Under the pieces are notes generated by a model that was given only the letters and a program-made list of their open reading frames with translations, was not told where the DNA came from and ran no database searches. A stretch of DNA of 64,000 nt from JAMHWD01 sp035911135 (GTDB lineage: Bacteria; Pseudomonadota; Alphaproteobacteria; Micavibrionales; Micavibrionaceae), in assembly GCA_035911135.1 (NCBI GenBank), contig JAMHWD010000042.1:1-64000 (forward strand), written 5' to 3'. The number at the start of each line of letters is the position of its first letter. Positions within the stretch are counted from its first letter, which is position 1. Of the stretch, positions 29,019-36,714 are shown in pieces. A program made the translations under genes and the position numbers.

Positions 29019-30194
29019 ATGACTGAATTCATTATCCTGACCGCCGCGATGATGTCCATCGTGGCCATTACCATTGATGCCATGCTGCCGGCTTTGGGGA
29101 TCATGGGGCATGAGCTTAATGTCGATTACCCCAATCAGGTTCAGCTGGTGATTACCTTTATCTTCATGGGCATGGCGGCGGGGCAGCTGGTCTGCGGGCC
29201 GTTATCCGATGCCATGGGGCGCAAGAAGGTGCTTTATGGCGGCTTGGCGGTTTATGCGCTGGGAAGTTTTATATGCTTTCAGGCGCCTAACATTGAAATC
29301 ATGCTGCTGGGCCGCCTCGTGCAGGGGCTTGGCGTGGCGGGTCCTTATGTCACGGCGGTGGCTGTGGTGCGCGATAAATTCTCCGGCCGCGACATGGCGC
29401 AAATCATGTCCCTTGTCATGATGATCTTTATCTTTGTCCCGGCTATCGCGCCGGCATTGGGGCAGGGAATATTATATATTGCGTCCTGGCGGATGATATT
29501 CTTGATGTATATAGGGTTGGCGGCTTTGCTGGCACTTTGGATTACGCTGCGCCTTGAAGAAACCTTGCCCCCGGATAAGCGCATCCGCTTTTCACTGCTG
29601 AGCTTTGCCTATGGCTTCCGCGAGGTCTTCTCCAACCGCGTGACGGTGCATTACATGTTTTGCATGGGGATCGGTTTTGGCAGTTTTATCGGCTATTTGA
29701 ACTCTTCCCAGCAAATCTTTCAGGAACAATTCCATACCGGCGAGGCCTTCGTTCTTTATTTCGGCGGGCTGGCGCTGGTGCTGGGCGTGGCCTCGCTGGT
29801 CAATTCCCGCATCGTGCAGCGCCTTGGCATGCAGCTGATCTGCATGCGTGCCACTATGGGCATTATCGCGGCATCGGCCATCTTTATGGTGATTAATCTG
29901 ACCATGGATGTCACGCTTTGGATGTTTGTAATTTACGCGGCCATCCTGTTCTTTAATTTCGGCCTGATGTTCGGGAATCTGAATTCAATCGCCATGGAGC
30001 CAATGGGCCATGTGGCGGGGATTGCCTCGGCGGTGATCGGCGCGACCTCATCGGCCATGTCACTGACCATCGGCACGACCATCGGCCAGATGTATGATCA
30101 TACATTGATCCCCATCGTGGCCGGGTTTCTAAGTCTGAATATTATCTCGCTGCTGCTGATGCTGCGCGCGGGCAGACATGCCAAACCGGCCTAG
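29019..30194 (+). CDS. Bcr/CflA-type MFS drug transporter
   Basis: 391 aa with about 12 membrane helices. The first loop motif GPLSDAMGRKKVLYGG and the early DAMLPALGIMG identify the Bcr/CflA branch of drug/proton antiporters (DHA1). It starts 17 nt after sdhA in the same direction and may be read through from the sdh transcript. A role in respiration is not suggested; it looks inserted between sdhA and sdhB. The substrate is unknown. Confidence 0.85.
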   Translation: MTEFIILTAAMMSIVAITIDAMLPALGIMGHELNVDYPNQVQLVITFIFMGMAAGQLVCGPLSDAMGRKKVLYGGLAVYALGSFICFQAPNIEIMLLGRLVQGLGVAGPYVTAVAVVRDKFSGRDMAQIMSLVMMIFIFVPAIAPALGQGILYIASWRMIFLMYIGLAALLALWITLRLEETLPPDKRIRFSLLSFAYGFREVFSNRVTVHYMFCMGIGFGSFIGYLNSSQQIFQEQFHTGEAFVLYFGGLALVLGVASLVNSRIVQRLGMQLICMRATMGIIAASAIFMVINLTMDVTLWMFVIYAAILFFNFGLMFGNLNSIAMEPMGHVAGIASAVIGATSSAMSLTIGTTIGQMYDHTLIPIVAGFLSLNIISLLLMLRAGRHAKPA

Positions 30195-31021
30195 GCCGGG
30201 CCATCATCATTCTTGAGCGCAGCATCGGTGTTAATAACCGCTGCAGGCTGCGGTGTGGTTCTGGCTGTCCAGTCCTGACGCAATGTTACGATGCCTTTGG
30301 CCAGTGCGACGTGCCCGGCACTGGCAAATGTTTCAGCCGTTTCATCAAATGCCGCCACAATATGCGGGCGCAGATCAGGATCGGCAGGGCTGGCATCTGC
30401 TTCATGGGCGCTTAGTTTTTCGCAGGTCTGAATAATATCGGCCAGCATCGGGCTCTCATCCCCCCAAAGCTTAAAGCCGCGGGCCGAGGATTTCGCAGCA
30501 TCCGGTGTTCCAGCGGCAATGCGGTCCCAGCTTGCGGCGGCATCAATCGCACGCTGCGCCATCAGGGCGCCTTGTTTCAGTTCACCAAAATTCGGTATGT
30601 TCTTCGCATGTAAATCCATATGGATCATGCCGATGGGCGGGACGGCGATCGCTTTGCCGGCATTGACATTGCCGCGTGTTGCTTGTGCATTCGCAACGGC
30701 TTGCTGCCCGGATTTGATATCTGCGCCGGTAATGCCAAGACCATCCAGCAACGCGCCGCGTGCGGCATCATCCATTTTTGCCAGTTTGCCAAAATCAATA
30801 TCGCCTTTGAATTCACCAACGGCCAGCTTGGCATCCGCGGGCGCAATGCGGCCATCTTCAACGGCATCACGCAGCGCGATCATCTGTGCCTGCACTTCGC
30901 CGCTTTTTGCGGTTTGCTCAGGGCTAAGAATGCCTTGCGATTCCAGCATCAACCCCAACGGCTTGGAAAAATCTCCCCTGATCTGGTCGGGTGTCTTGGC
31001 GGCGGCTTGTGCGAATTGCAT
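30191..31021 (-). CDS. hypothetical alanine-rich protein
   Basis: 276 aa, no family recognised. There is no cleavable signal peptide. Sequence is alanine-, aspartate- and lysine-rich and mainly helical; GKAIAVPPIGMIHMDLHAKNIPNFGELK is the only stretch with a distinctive pattern. It overlaps the MFS gene end by 4 nt and faces an AT-rich promoter region shared with the Tat-signal gene. Nothing visible suggests a function. Confidence 0.5.
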   Translation of the reverse strand: MQFAQAAAKTPDQIRGDFSKPLGLMLESQGILSPEQTAKSGEVQAQMIALRDAVEDGRIAPADAKLAVGEFKGDIDFGKLAKMDDAARGALLDGLGITGADIKSGQQAVANAQATRGNVNAGKAIAVPPIGMIHMDLHAKNIPNFGELKQGALMAQRAIDAAASWDRIAAGTPDAAKSSARGFKLWGDESPMLADIIQTCEKLSAHEADASPADPDLRPHIVAAFDETAETFASAGHVALAKGIVTLRQDWTARTTPQPAAVINTDAALKNDDGPA

Positions 31022-31107
31022 GCTATAAACTCCATAAAATATAGGATTTTCAATAATAATGGTCTTTTATAAATATTTTCTTACCATAAGGCAAATTTAA
31101 TTTATTT

Positions 31108-31137
31108 TTGACATAAGACTGGTGAATTTGCTATATT
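31108..31137 (+). promoter_or_regulatory. sigma-70-type promoter for the Tat-signal gene
   Basis: TTGACA (31108-31113), an 18-nt spacer and TATATT (31132-31137) in a strongly AT-rich gap of 161 nt (31022-31182). The first downstream gene starts at 31183. Divergent expression of the 30191-31021 gene must also start from this gap. Confidence 0.6.
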
Positions 31138-31182
31138 CCCAGCGCTTTAAAACGAAAAAAGAACAGGGATTTTTAAACGTTC

Positions 31183-31632
31183 ATGTCCTTATCACGCAGA
31201 GGATTTTTTCAAGGGGCCGCCGCCGCGGGCGGGGCTCTTGCCACGGGCGGCACCGGCGCGCTTGCCGGCGGCGCGACGCGGACCGGTATCGTTATGGCGG
31301 GCGCTGGCGCATTTGGGATGGCCGCGACTATGGCTGAAAAGGTAGCGCTTGCGCAGAAAATACTGGGCACCAAGCGGGGCGGATATCCCTTTCATGGGAT
31401 TGAGGGGCTGTATAATCAAATATTTCATCGCCCAATTTTGGTTGTACCAAGATTGATCCCCCCCATGCCGCTCGGCTGGGGGATATTCTCATGGGGCGGG
31501 GTGATTTTTTTCGTCATCAATATTCCCAATCTTATCCCCATGATGCTGGAAAAATTGATTTTTCGGCTGAAAAGCGATTGCTGGAGCGATTGGCCGGGCT
31601 GCCGGATGAAATACCGCTGGATGTATTGTTAA
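31183..31632 (+). CDS. Tat-signal protein, N-terminal frame of a frameshifted gene
   Basis: The frame starts MSLSRRGFFQGAAAAGGALA, a twin-arginine export signal (SRRGFFQ followed by a hydrophobic alanine/glycine stretch). It stays plausible to about residue 94 (HRPILVVPRLIPP). After the seven-cytosine run at 31458-31464 the in-frame continuation is unlike a protein domain and ends at 31630. The next frame back continues as a long soluble protein to 32426. The two are probably one protein of about 414 aa in origin, split by a one-base loss or joined by -1 frameshifting. No family is recognised. Confidence 0.55.
   Translation: MSLSRRGFFQGAAAAGGALATGGTGALAGGATRTGIVMAGAGAFGMAATMAEKVALAQKILGTKRGGYPFHGIEGLYNQIFHRPILVVPRLIPPMPLGWGIFSWGGVIFFVINIPNLIPMMLEKLIFRLKSDCWSDWPGCRMKYRWMYC
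31458..31464 (+). other. C-CCC-CCC heptamer at the frame junction
   Basis: Seven cytosines, placed in the upstream frame as atC CCC CCC, form a perfect X-XXY-YYZ -1 slippery site. A slip of one base back gives IPPHAARLGDILM and enters the downstream frame without a stop. One missing C (an eight-C ancestor) would explain it equally well. No stimulatory hairpin is obvious just 3' of it, though CTCGGCTGGGGG could pair weakly with the C run. Confidence 0.45.
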
Positions 31633-32426
31633 GTGACGAGCTATATGAGTCCGTGGAAAAGGGGGCGTTTGATAATGATGCGGCATCTGTCGAGCAGCGT
31701 CAGCATCTCAGGGATTTTCTGCAGTCCGCCATGGGCGGGGAAGCAACGATCCAGGGATTGAAAAGCCGGCTGGAAAGCCATTTCGTGCGGCTTGCAAAAC
31801 ACGCTCTTTCTCACCCTGAAGAATTTTTTAGCCGGGGTTATATGCGTAATGGCGGACAGGATGTTCATGATGTGATTGTGACGAGCGACACTCAGCAGAT
31901 TATTGATGTTATCAGAAAAATATCAGGTCAGGAGCATGAAAAGCTGGTGGCTGATCTTGATGTGGCTATTGTGGATTATGTTCGGGGTGCTGGAAAGCAG
32001 GAGCACTTCACCCGTATCACGGAAAACAATATTAAATTTGAGGCTAGTCGAGAAAAACACAAGCGCAATGAGATTGAAAATCTGGAAGAAAGACGACTAA
32101 ATCCGTTTTTGAGAAGCAAGCGCCGGGTTGATTTGCGTGCAATCGGCCAAAACCGCTTTGTCGTGCAGATGGAAAAGGGGCGGCAACAGGCTGATCTTTT
32201 GCGTATTGACTGGTATCACTGGGTGGGATCGCTCGATCCGGAGAATAAAAAAATATGCGATATCGGTCTTGATGAAACCGGTCAGATTCTGACTGTTAAA
32301 AATCCGCTTGTGCTGGAGTTTTTGAATGCGGCACTTGCCAAGGTGTGCGGCAATGTTGTGACCGTCGCCCTGCCTAACCTTCGTGAGGGGCTGGATTTGA
32401 ATTTCGAGATGCCGGATATGGCATAA
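31491..32426 (+). CDS. C-terminal frame of the frameshifted Tat-signal protein
   Basis: 311 codons from the first ATG in this frame; the open frame extends back beyond the C run, where it reads IDPPHAARLGDILMGRGDFF. The product is a soluble, charged, helical protein (FSAEKRLLERLAGLPDEIPL, TENNIKFEASREKHKRNEIE). Its C-terminal part (NRFVVQMEKGRQQADLLRID) may be a small beta domain. No known fold is recognised. There is no ribosome binding site at the ATG, supporting translation only as the continuation of the upstream frame, or loss of function. Confidence 0.5.
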   Translation: MGRGDFFRHQYSQSYPHDAGKIDFSAEKRLLERLAGLPDEIPLDVLLSDELYESVEKGAFDNDAASVEQRQHLRDFLQSAMGGEATIQGLKSRLESHFVRLAKHALSHPEEFFSRGYMRNGGQDVHDVIVTSDTQQIIDVIRKISGQEHEKLVADLDVAIVDYVRGAGKQEHFTRITENNIKFEASREKHKRNEIENLEERRLNPFLRSKRRVDLRAIGQNRFVVQMEKGRQQADLLRIDWYHWVGSLDPENKKICDIGLDETGQILTVKNPLVLEFLNAALAKVCGNVVTVALPNLREGLDLNFEMPDMA

Positions 32427-32429
32427 TCT

Positions 32430-32446
32430 GCCCTTGCGGGTTTTTT
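32430..32446 (+). terminator. possible weak intrinsic terminator
   Basis: A short GCCC-TTGC-GGGT stem-loop followed by six T residues begins 4 nt after the stop of the preceding gene. The stem is only four pairs, so strength is doubtful. Confidence 0.45.
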
Positions 32447-32644
32447 CAATCCTAAGGGGCGTAGCCTCTTCTCAAAATCGGAACTCGGTGATATCTTGAG
32501 GGCTTAGATGTTGTTTTGTTTGGCTTATTTTCCTTATGTGTGAAAAAACGAACTGAACAAAATGGCCTCTAAGCCCTTGATACTATTGAGGGCAGGCTAA
32601 AAAATATACAAAACGCAATAACGAACTGAACAAGAATTTATCCG
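32447..32644 (+). other. intergenic region before sdhB with direct and inverted repeats
   Basis: No gene is visible. It contains a direct repeat AACGAACTGAACAA (32547-32560 and 32620-32633) and an inverted repeat AGGGCTTAGA/TCTAAGCCCT with a long loop (about 32500-32577). Because sdhB is cut off from the other sdh genes, a promoter must lie here, but no convincing -35/-10 pair was found. The paired 14-mers, spaced 73 nt, could be activator sites. Confidence 0.4.
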
Positions 32645-33454
32645 ATGGCCCAGTTTAATCTCCCCGCAAATTCCAAAATCCGCTCCGGCAAGACGATTGA
32701 TGCGGCCAAGGGCGCGGCCAAGGCCCGCACTTTCAAGGTCTATCGCTGGGACCCGGAGGACCGCGATGATAAGGGCGCGCCGAAAAATCCGCGTACTGAC
32801 AATTATGTGATTGATACCTCCAAACACGGGCCGATGGTGCTCGATGCCCTGATCTATATCAAGAACGAGGTGGATAGCTCCCTGACCTTCCGCCGCTCCT
32901 GCCGGGAGGGGATTTGCGGGTCCTGCGCGATGAATATTGACGGCAAGAATACGCTGGCCTGTACCAAGCCGATCGAGGATTGCAAGGGCGATGTGAAGAT
33001 TTATCCGCTTCCTCATATGCCGGTGGTGAAGGATCTGGTGCCGGATTTAAAACATGTCTATGCGCAGTATCAGACGATCCAGCCATGGCTCAAGGCCGAG
33101 AGCCCCGCGCCGGGGCGCGAGCGTCTGCAATCGGCGGAGGATGCCGAAATCCTGAACGGCGCGGATGGCAAGGGGCCTGCGGGTTGTATCTTGTGTTTTT
33201 GCTGCTCGACATCCTGCCCGTCCTACTGGTGGAATGCTGACCGCTTTCTGGGGCCGGCGATTTTGCTGCAGGCCTATCGCTGGATCGCGGATTCGCGTGA
33301 TGAGGCCACGGGCGAGCGCCTTGATGCGCTGGAGGATCCTTTCCGTCTCTATCGCTGTCACACGATCATGAATTGCACCAATACCTGCCCCAAGGGTCTC
33401 AACCCGGCCAAGGCGATTGCCGAGATCAAGAAGCTGATGGTCGCGCGCGCCTAA
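32645..33454 (+). CDS. sdhB: succinate dehydrogenase iron-sulfur subunit
   Basis: 269 aa with all three cluster motifs: 2Fe-2S in RRSCREGICGSCAMNIDG plus LAC, 4Fe-4S in CILCFCCSTSCPSYWW, and 3Fe-4S with 4Fe-4S in CHTIMNCTNTCPKGLNP. It carries electrons from SdhA to quinone. The N-terminal 25 residues are basic and alanine-rich, as in alphaproteobacterial and mitochondrial homologues. It lies 3.6 kb from sdhA, separated by an MFS gene, an unknown gene and the Tat-signal gene, and must have its own promoter. Confidence 0.96.
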   Translation: MAQFNLPANSKIRSGKTIDAAKGAAKARTFKVYRWDPEDRDDKGAPKNPRTDNYVIDTSKHGPMVLDALIYIKNEVDSSLTFRRSCREGICGSCAMNIDGKNTLACTKPIEDCKGDVKIYPLPHMPVVKDLVPDLKHVYAQYQTIQPWLKAESPAPGRERLQSAEDAEILNGADGKGPAGCILCFCCSTSCPSYWWNADRFLGPAILLQAYRWIADSRDEATGERLDALEDPFRLYRCHTIMNCTNTCPKGLNPAKAIAEIKKLMVARA

Positions 33455-34008
33455 TAGTTTCTGAAATTGATGCTGGTCTTGCAGTTGGCGTTATACATCT
33501 GAATGATATCCTCATCCGAGAGCATGATAATCTGCGTGCATTCGGATTCGCCCTCGACCGGGACGGGCTGGCCTTCGATGGTCATGATGCCGGTTTCGCT
33601 GCCTCTGGTTTTGGCGGTGGCCTTGCGTCCGTCGCTGGATATCTGAACGGATTCAACATCGATGCTGGTTTCATACTCCCCCAGTGATTGGGAACCGCTC
33701 TCAAGGCTGTCGATAAACTCCGCGCGGGTGAGGGTAACCGCCTTTTCCTGTGATGGCTGTTCGGGGATGTGGAATGTTATATTGCTTTTGAAACGCGCCT
33801 GCGGATGCAGATGCGTCTCGAAAAAGGCGGCGATGTCTTCCGGTGCGGCATCCAGTCCGCGCGAGGTCATGCGCGTGCTTTCCTCGATGAAGGCGGCGAT
33901 GTTCTCTTCGGTCAGCTGATCTGTGCTGTGCTGGGCGGCGGCGGCATGGGGCATGGATGTGACAGCCAGCCCAAAGGCCAGAGCAAAGCATAGTCTCGAT
34001 ATACGCAT
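33451..34008 (-). CDS. secreted hypothetical protein (possible NTF2-like fold)
   Basis: 185 aa with a signal peptide (MRISRLCFALAFGLAVTSMP to AAAA, then QH). The mature part begins with helices (TEENIAAFIEESTRMTSRG), then FKSNITFHI, an EYETSIDVESVQISSDGRKA strand pair and SECTQIIMLSDEDIIQMYNANCKT with two cysteines that could form a disulfide. The order of helix pair and sheet resembles NTF2-like proteins, but this is a guess. It ends 4 nt inside sdhB on the other strand. Confidence 0.6.
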   Translation of the reverse strand: MRISRLCFALAFGLAVTSMPHAAAAQHSTDQLTEENIAAFIEESTRMTSRGLDAAPEDIAAFFETHLHPQARFKSNITFHIPEQPSQEKAVTLTRAEFIDSLESGSQSLGEYETSIDVESVQISSDGRKATAKTRGSETGIMTIEGQPVPVEGESECTQIIMLSDEDIIQMYNANCKTSINFRNY

Positions 34009-34085
34009 GGATGCGGCGCTGCCCCTGTTGCTATTCTTTTATTTCCCCAATTGTCCATTATGAGGTGAAAAGGCTAAACACTTTC

Positions 34086-34385
34086 CTAATATGACGCTTC
34101 AATAATGTTTCGGAGCGCATTTTCATCAAGGCCCTGAATTTCAATGATTTTATTACGATCCGTAGCGCCGCGTATGAGGAAGATCGCGGATTTGGGGGTT
34201 TTCAGTTTTTTGGATAAAAGCACAATCAGCGCCTCATTCGCCTTGCCGTTTTCAGGAACAGCGGTAACCGAGCATTTGAGAATATCGCCGCCGCTTACAT
34301 CCTTCGCCCAGCCCTGAATGGCTTCGCGCGCGGCTTTTGGCGTGAGACGAATGGCAATCCGGCAGGATGGCATTTCTGGTGGCAT
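34086..34385 (-). CDS. DUF167/YggU-family protein
   Basis: 99 aa. The family signature VTAVPENGKANEALIVLLSKKL and the following SAIFLIRGATDRNKIIEI are clear. Members are small alpha/beta proteins of unknown role. The ATG at 34385 overlaps the nadC stop by one base (TAATG), so it is coupled to nadC. An in-frame ATG at 34373 is an alternative start. Confidence 0.88.
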   Translation of the reverse strand: MPPEMPSCRIAIRLTPKAAREAIQGWAKDVSGGDILKCSVTAVPENGKANEALIVLLSKKLKTPKSAIFLIRGATDRNKIIEIQGLDENALRNIIEASY

Positions 34386-35230
34386 TATTCGATATCAAGG
34401 CCGATATCAAGGGCCGGAGCGCTGTGGGTCAACGCGCCGACGGAGATATAATTCACGCCTGTTTCGGCGATGGCGCGGACAGTTTGCAGATTCACGCCGC
34501 CCGAAGCCTCGGCGATCATGCGCCCGTCAATCAGATCCACGGCTTTTTTGAGCGTCTTCACATCCATATTATCCAGCAGCACCGCATGGGCCTTGCCGTT
34601 TTCAAGAACGGCCTTGAGCTGATCCAGCGTATCGACCTCGATCTCGATTTTGAGCATATGCCCAGCCAGCATATAGGCCTGATCGAGGGCCTGATCAATG
34701 CCGCCCGCAATGGCGATATGATTGTCCTTGATCAGGACCGCATCATCGAGGCCAAAGCGGTGATTGGCCCCACCGCCAACGGATACGGCGTATTTCTGGA
34801 ACAGGCGAATGCCGGGGATGGTCTTGCGCGTATCGCAGATTTCCGCGCCCGTGCCATCAATTGTTTCAACATACTGGCGTGTCAGCGTGGCAATGCCGCT
34901 TAAGTGGGTGAGGAAATTGAGCGCAGTGCGCTCCGCCGTTAATAGCGCGCGCGCAGGCCCGGCGAGGGAGGCGATAATCTGCCCCTCATCCAGCGCATCA
35001 CCATCCTGCGCCTCCACCGTCATATCGAAATCAATATCGGTGAGTGAAAAGGCCGAAAGCGCCAGCATTAACCCCGCCAGAACACCCGGTTTGCGGGCGC
35101 GCAGAATTCCGGTCGCCGTTTCTCCCGCCGGGATCAGCAGATCGGTCGTGACATCGCGGCCATGGCCAAGGTCTTCTTCCAGCGTGGCGCGGACAATTTT
35201 TTCGATATGAAGATTGGAGAGTGTGAGCAT
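34385..35230 (-). CDS. nadC: nicotinate-nucleotide pyrophosphorylase (carboxylating)
   Basis: 281 aa enzyme turning quinolinate and PRPP into nicotinate mononucleotide. Typical blocks are EDLGHGRDVTT, LLTAERTALNFLTHLSGIAT, CDTRKTIPGIRLFQKYAV, the substrate-binding GGGANHRFGLDDAVLIKDNH and the closing EASGGVNLQTVRAIAETGVNYISVGALTHS. It works directly after NadA. Both genes share the strand but are separated by the GIY-YIG unit; nadB is not in the window. Confidence 0.95.
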   Translation of the reverse strand: MLTLSNLHIEKIVRATLEEDLGHGRDVTTDLLIPAGETATGILRARKPGVLAGLMLALSAFSLTDIDFDMTVEAQDGDALDEGQIIASLAGPARALLTAERTALNFLTHLSGIATLTRQYVETIDGTGAEICDTRKTIPGIRLFQKYAVSVGGGANHRFGLDDAVLIKDNHIAIAGGIDQALDQAYMLAGHMLKIEIEVDTLDQLKAVLENGKAHAVLLDNMDVKTLKKAVDLIDGRMIAEASGGVNLQTVRAIAETGVNYISVGALTHSAPALDIGLDIE

Positions 35231-35264
35231 GGTGATTTTTCTATGTGTGATTTATGATGACGCT

Positions 35265-35288
35265 GCATCCTGACGAAAGTCAGGATCT
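35265..35288 (+). repeat. left inverted repeat of the GIY-YIG unit
   Basis: 24 bp beginning GCATCCTGACGAAAGTCAGG, exactly the reverse complement of 35591-35614. Each copy is itself a hairpin, ATCCTGAC-GAAA-GTCAGGAT, with a GNRA-type loop. The stop codon of the nuclease gene overlaps its last two bases. Confidence 0.85.
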
Positions 35289-35577
35289 AAAAAAGGGTAT
35301 CATACAAATCTATCCATTCCGGATTCATTTTTTCAACCAGATCAATTTTCCAGTTTCTTTTCCAGTTTTTAAGTTTTCTTTCACGCTCGGCTGCGGCCCA
35401 TTTATCTGTATGGTGCTCATAGTAAACAAGATTGGTCAGATTGTATTTTGAGCTAAACCCTTCAATGGTTTTATTTTTATGCTGATAAATGCGTTTTCGC
35501 AAATCATGGGTAATGCCTGTGTATAAAACCCCATGCTTTTTGTTTGTGATAATGTAGATGTAGTGGTCTTCATACAT
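35287..35577 (-). CDS. GIY-YIG endonuclease-like protein flanked by inverted repeats
   Basis: 96 aa single-domain GIY-YIG nuclease of the COG2827/YhbQ type. The signature reads YIYIITNKKHGVLYTGITHD, with TGIT in the YIG position. Catalytic arginine follows in LRKRIYQHK, then YEHHTDKWAAAERERKLKNW with the metal-binding glutamate. Homologues are found as free-standing small genes of unknown function. The gene is AT-richer than its neighbours and lies between nadC and nadA. It is bracketed by perfect 24-bp inverted repeats, suggesting it arrived as a unit. Confidence 0.85.
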   Translation of the reverse strand: MYEDHYIYIITNKKHGVLYTGITHDLRKRIYQHKNKTIEGFSSKYNLTNLVYYEHHTDKWAAAERERKLKNWKRNWKIDLVEKMNPEWIDLYDTLF

Positions 35578-35590
35578 TTGTGATCACTAC

Positions 35591-35614
35591 AGATCCTGAC
35601 TTTCGTCAGGATGC
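35591..35614 (-). repeat. right inverted repeat of the GIY-YIG unit
   Basis: Exact reverse complement of 35265-35288, located 13 nt upstream of the nuclease start codon and 12 nt beyond the nadA stop. It may also serve as a terminator-like hairpin for nadA. Confidence 0.85.
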
Positions 35615-35626
35615 ATAATCGTTGGC

Positions 35627-36637
35627 CTAGCTCAGCTCCAGCATCCGTTCAACGGCTTTGCGGGCGCGGGCGGATATCGCAGGGTCCACAAAAATTTCCG
35701 GCGTTTCGGTTTGCAGGGAATGCAGAATTTTCGGCAATGTGATGCGCTTCATATGCGGGCACATCTGGCACATGCCGACCATTTCCGTACCCGGATTATT
35801 GGCCGCGATATTATGGCCCATGGAACATTCGGTCATAAGGATCGCCTTGGTGGGTTTATGCGTCTTGATGTAATCATCCATCTGCGCGGTTGATCCGGCG
35901 TAATCGGATTCTTCCAGCACATCGGGCGGGCATTCAGGATGGGCAAGGATTACGGCGTCTTTATGCTGTATGCGCAGGTTTTTGACATCCTCGCCGCTGA
36001 AGCGTTCATGGACGATACAGCTGCCGTCCCAGATGATGATTTTGACATTTGTTTCTTTCGCCACATTGGCCGCCAGGAATTTATCCGGTGTCATGATGAC
36101 AGTATCATGCCCCTGCGCGCCAAGGCCATTGACGATTTTAAGCGCATTGGAGGAGGTGCAGCACACATCGCTCTCGGCCTTTACTTCAGCGGAAGTGTTC
36201 ACATAGGAAACAACCGGAACGCCGGGATATTGTTCTTTTAATTTGCGGACATCCGCGCCGGTGATGGATTCAGCCAGACTGCATCCGGCCAGAAGATCAG
36301 GCATCAGGATTTTTTTATCGGGGCAGAGAATCTTGGATGTCTCAGCCATGAAATGCACGCCGCACTGGACGATGATATTGGCGCTGGTTTTGGCAGCTTC
36401 CTGCGCGAGCTTCAGGGAATCGCCCACGATATCGCCCACGCCATAGAAAATATCCGGCGTCATATAGTTATGCGCGAGGATCACCGCGTTTTTTTCAGCC
36501 TTGAGACGGTTGATTTCATATATATAAGGGGCCAGCGTTTCCCAGTGTTCGCGGCTGTATTGCGGCGAGAGCTTGGCGTAAAACCCTTCGGTGGCTTTGG
36601 CGACTTCGGGGGTGTATTGCATTTTGGCGGCTTGCAT
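35627..36637 (-). CDS. nadA: quinolinate synthase A
   Basis: 336 aa 4Fe-4S enzyme condensing iminoaspartate with dihydroxyacetone phosphate. The three cluster cysteines are expected in LLAGCSLAES, SDVCCTSSNA and GMCQMCPHMKR. Substrate-binding stretches HNYMTPDIFYGVGDIVGDSL and HPECPPDV are present. nadB, or an aspartate dehydrogenase substituting for it, must be elsewhere. It is divergent from rarA across 77 nt. Confidence 0.94.
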   Translation of the reverse strand: MQAAKMQYTPEVAKATEGFYAKLSPQYSREHWETLAPYIYEINRLKAEKNAVILAHNYMTPDIFYGVGDIVGDSLKLAQEAAKTSANIIVQCGVHFMAETSKILCPDKKILMPDLLAGCSLAESITGADVRKLKEQYPGVPVVSYVNTSAEVKAESDVCCTSSNALKIVNGLGAQGHDTVIMTPDKFLAANVAKETNVKIIIWDGSCIVHERFSGEDVKNLRIQHKDAVILAHPECPPDVLEESDYAGSTAQMDDYIKTHKPTKAILMTECSMGHNIAANNPGTEMVGMCQMCPHMKRITLPKILHSLQTETPEIFVDPAISARARKAVERMLELS

Positions 36638-36714
36638 GGTTTTGTTCTTACAATGTTCACATTATCCTAGTGAATGAGGTATCTTTCATATACGGATGGT
36701 CAAGGTCAAGGAAA

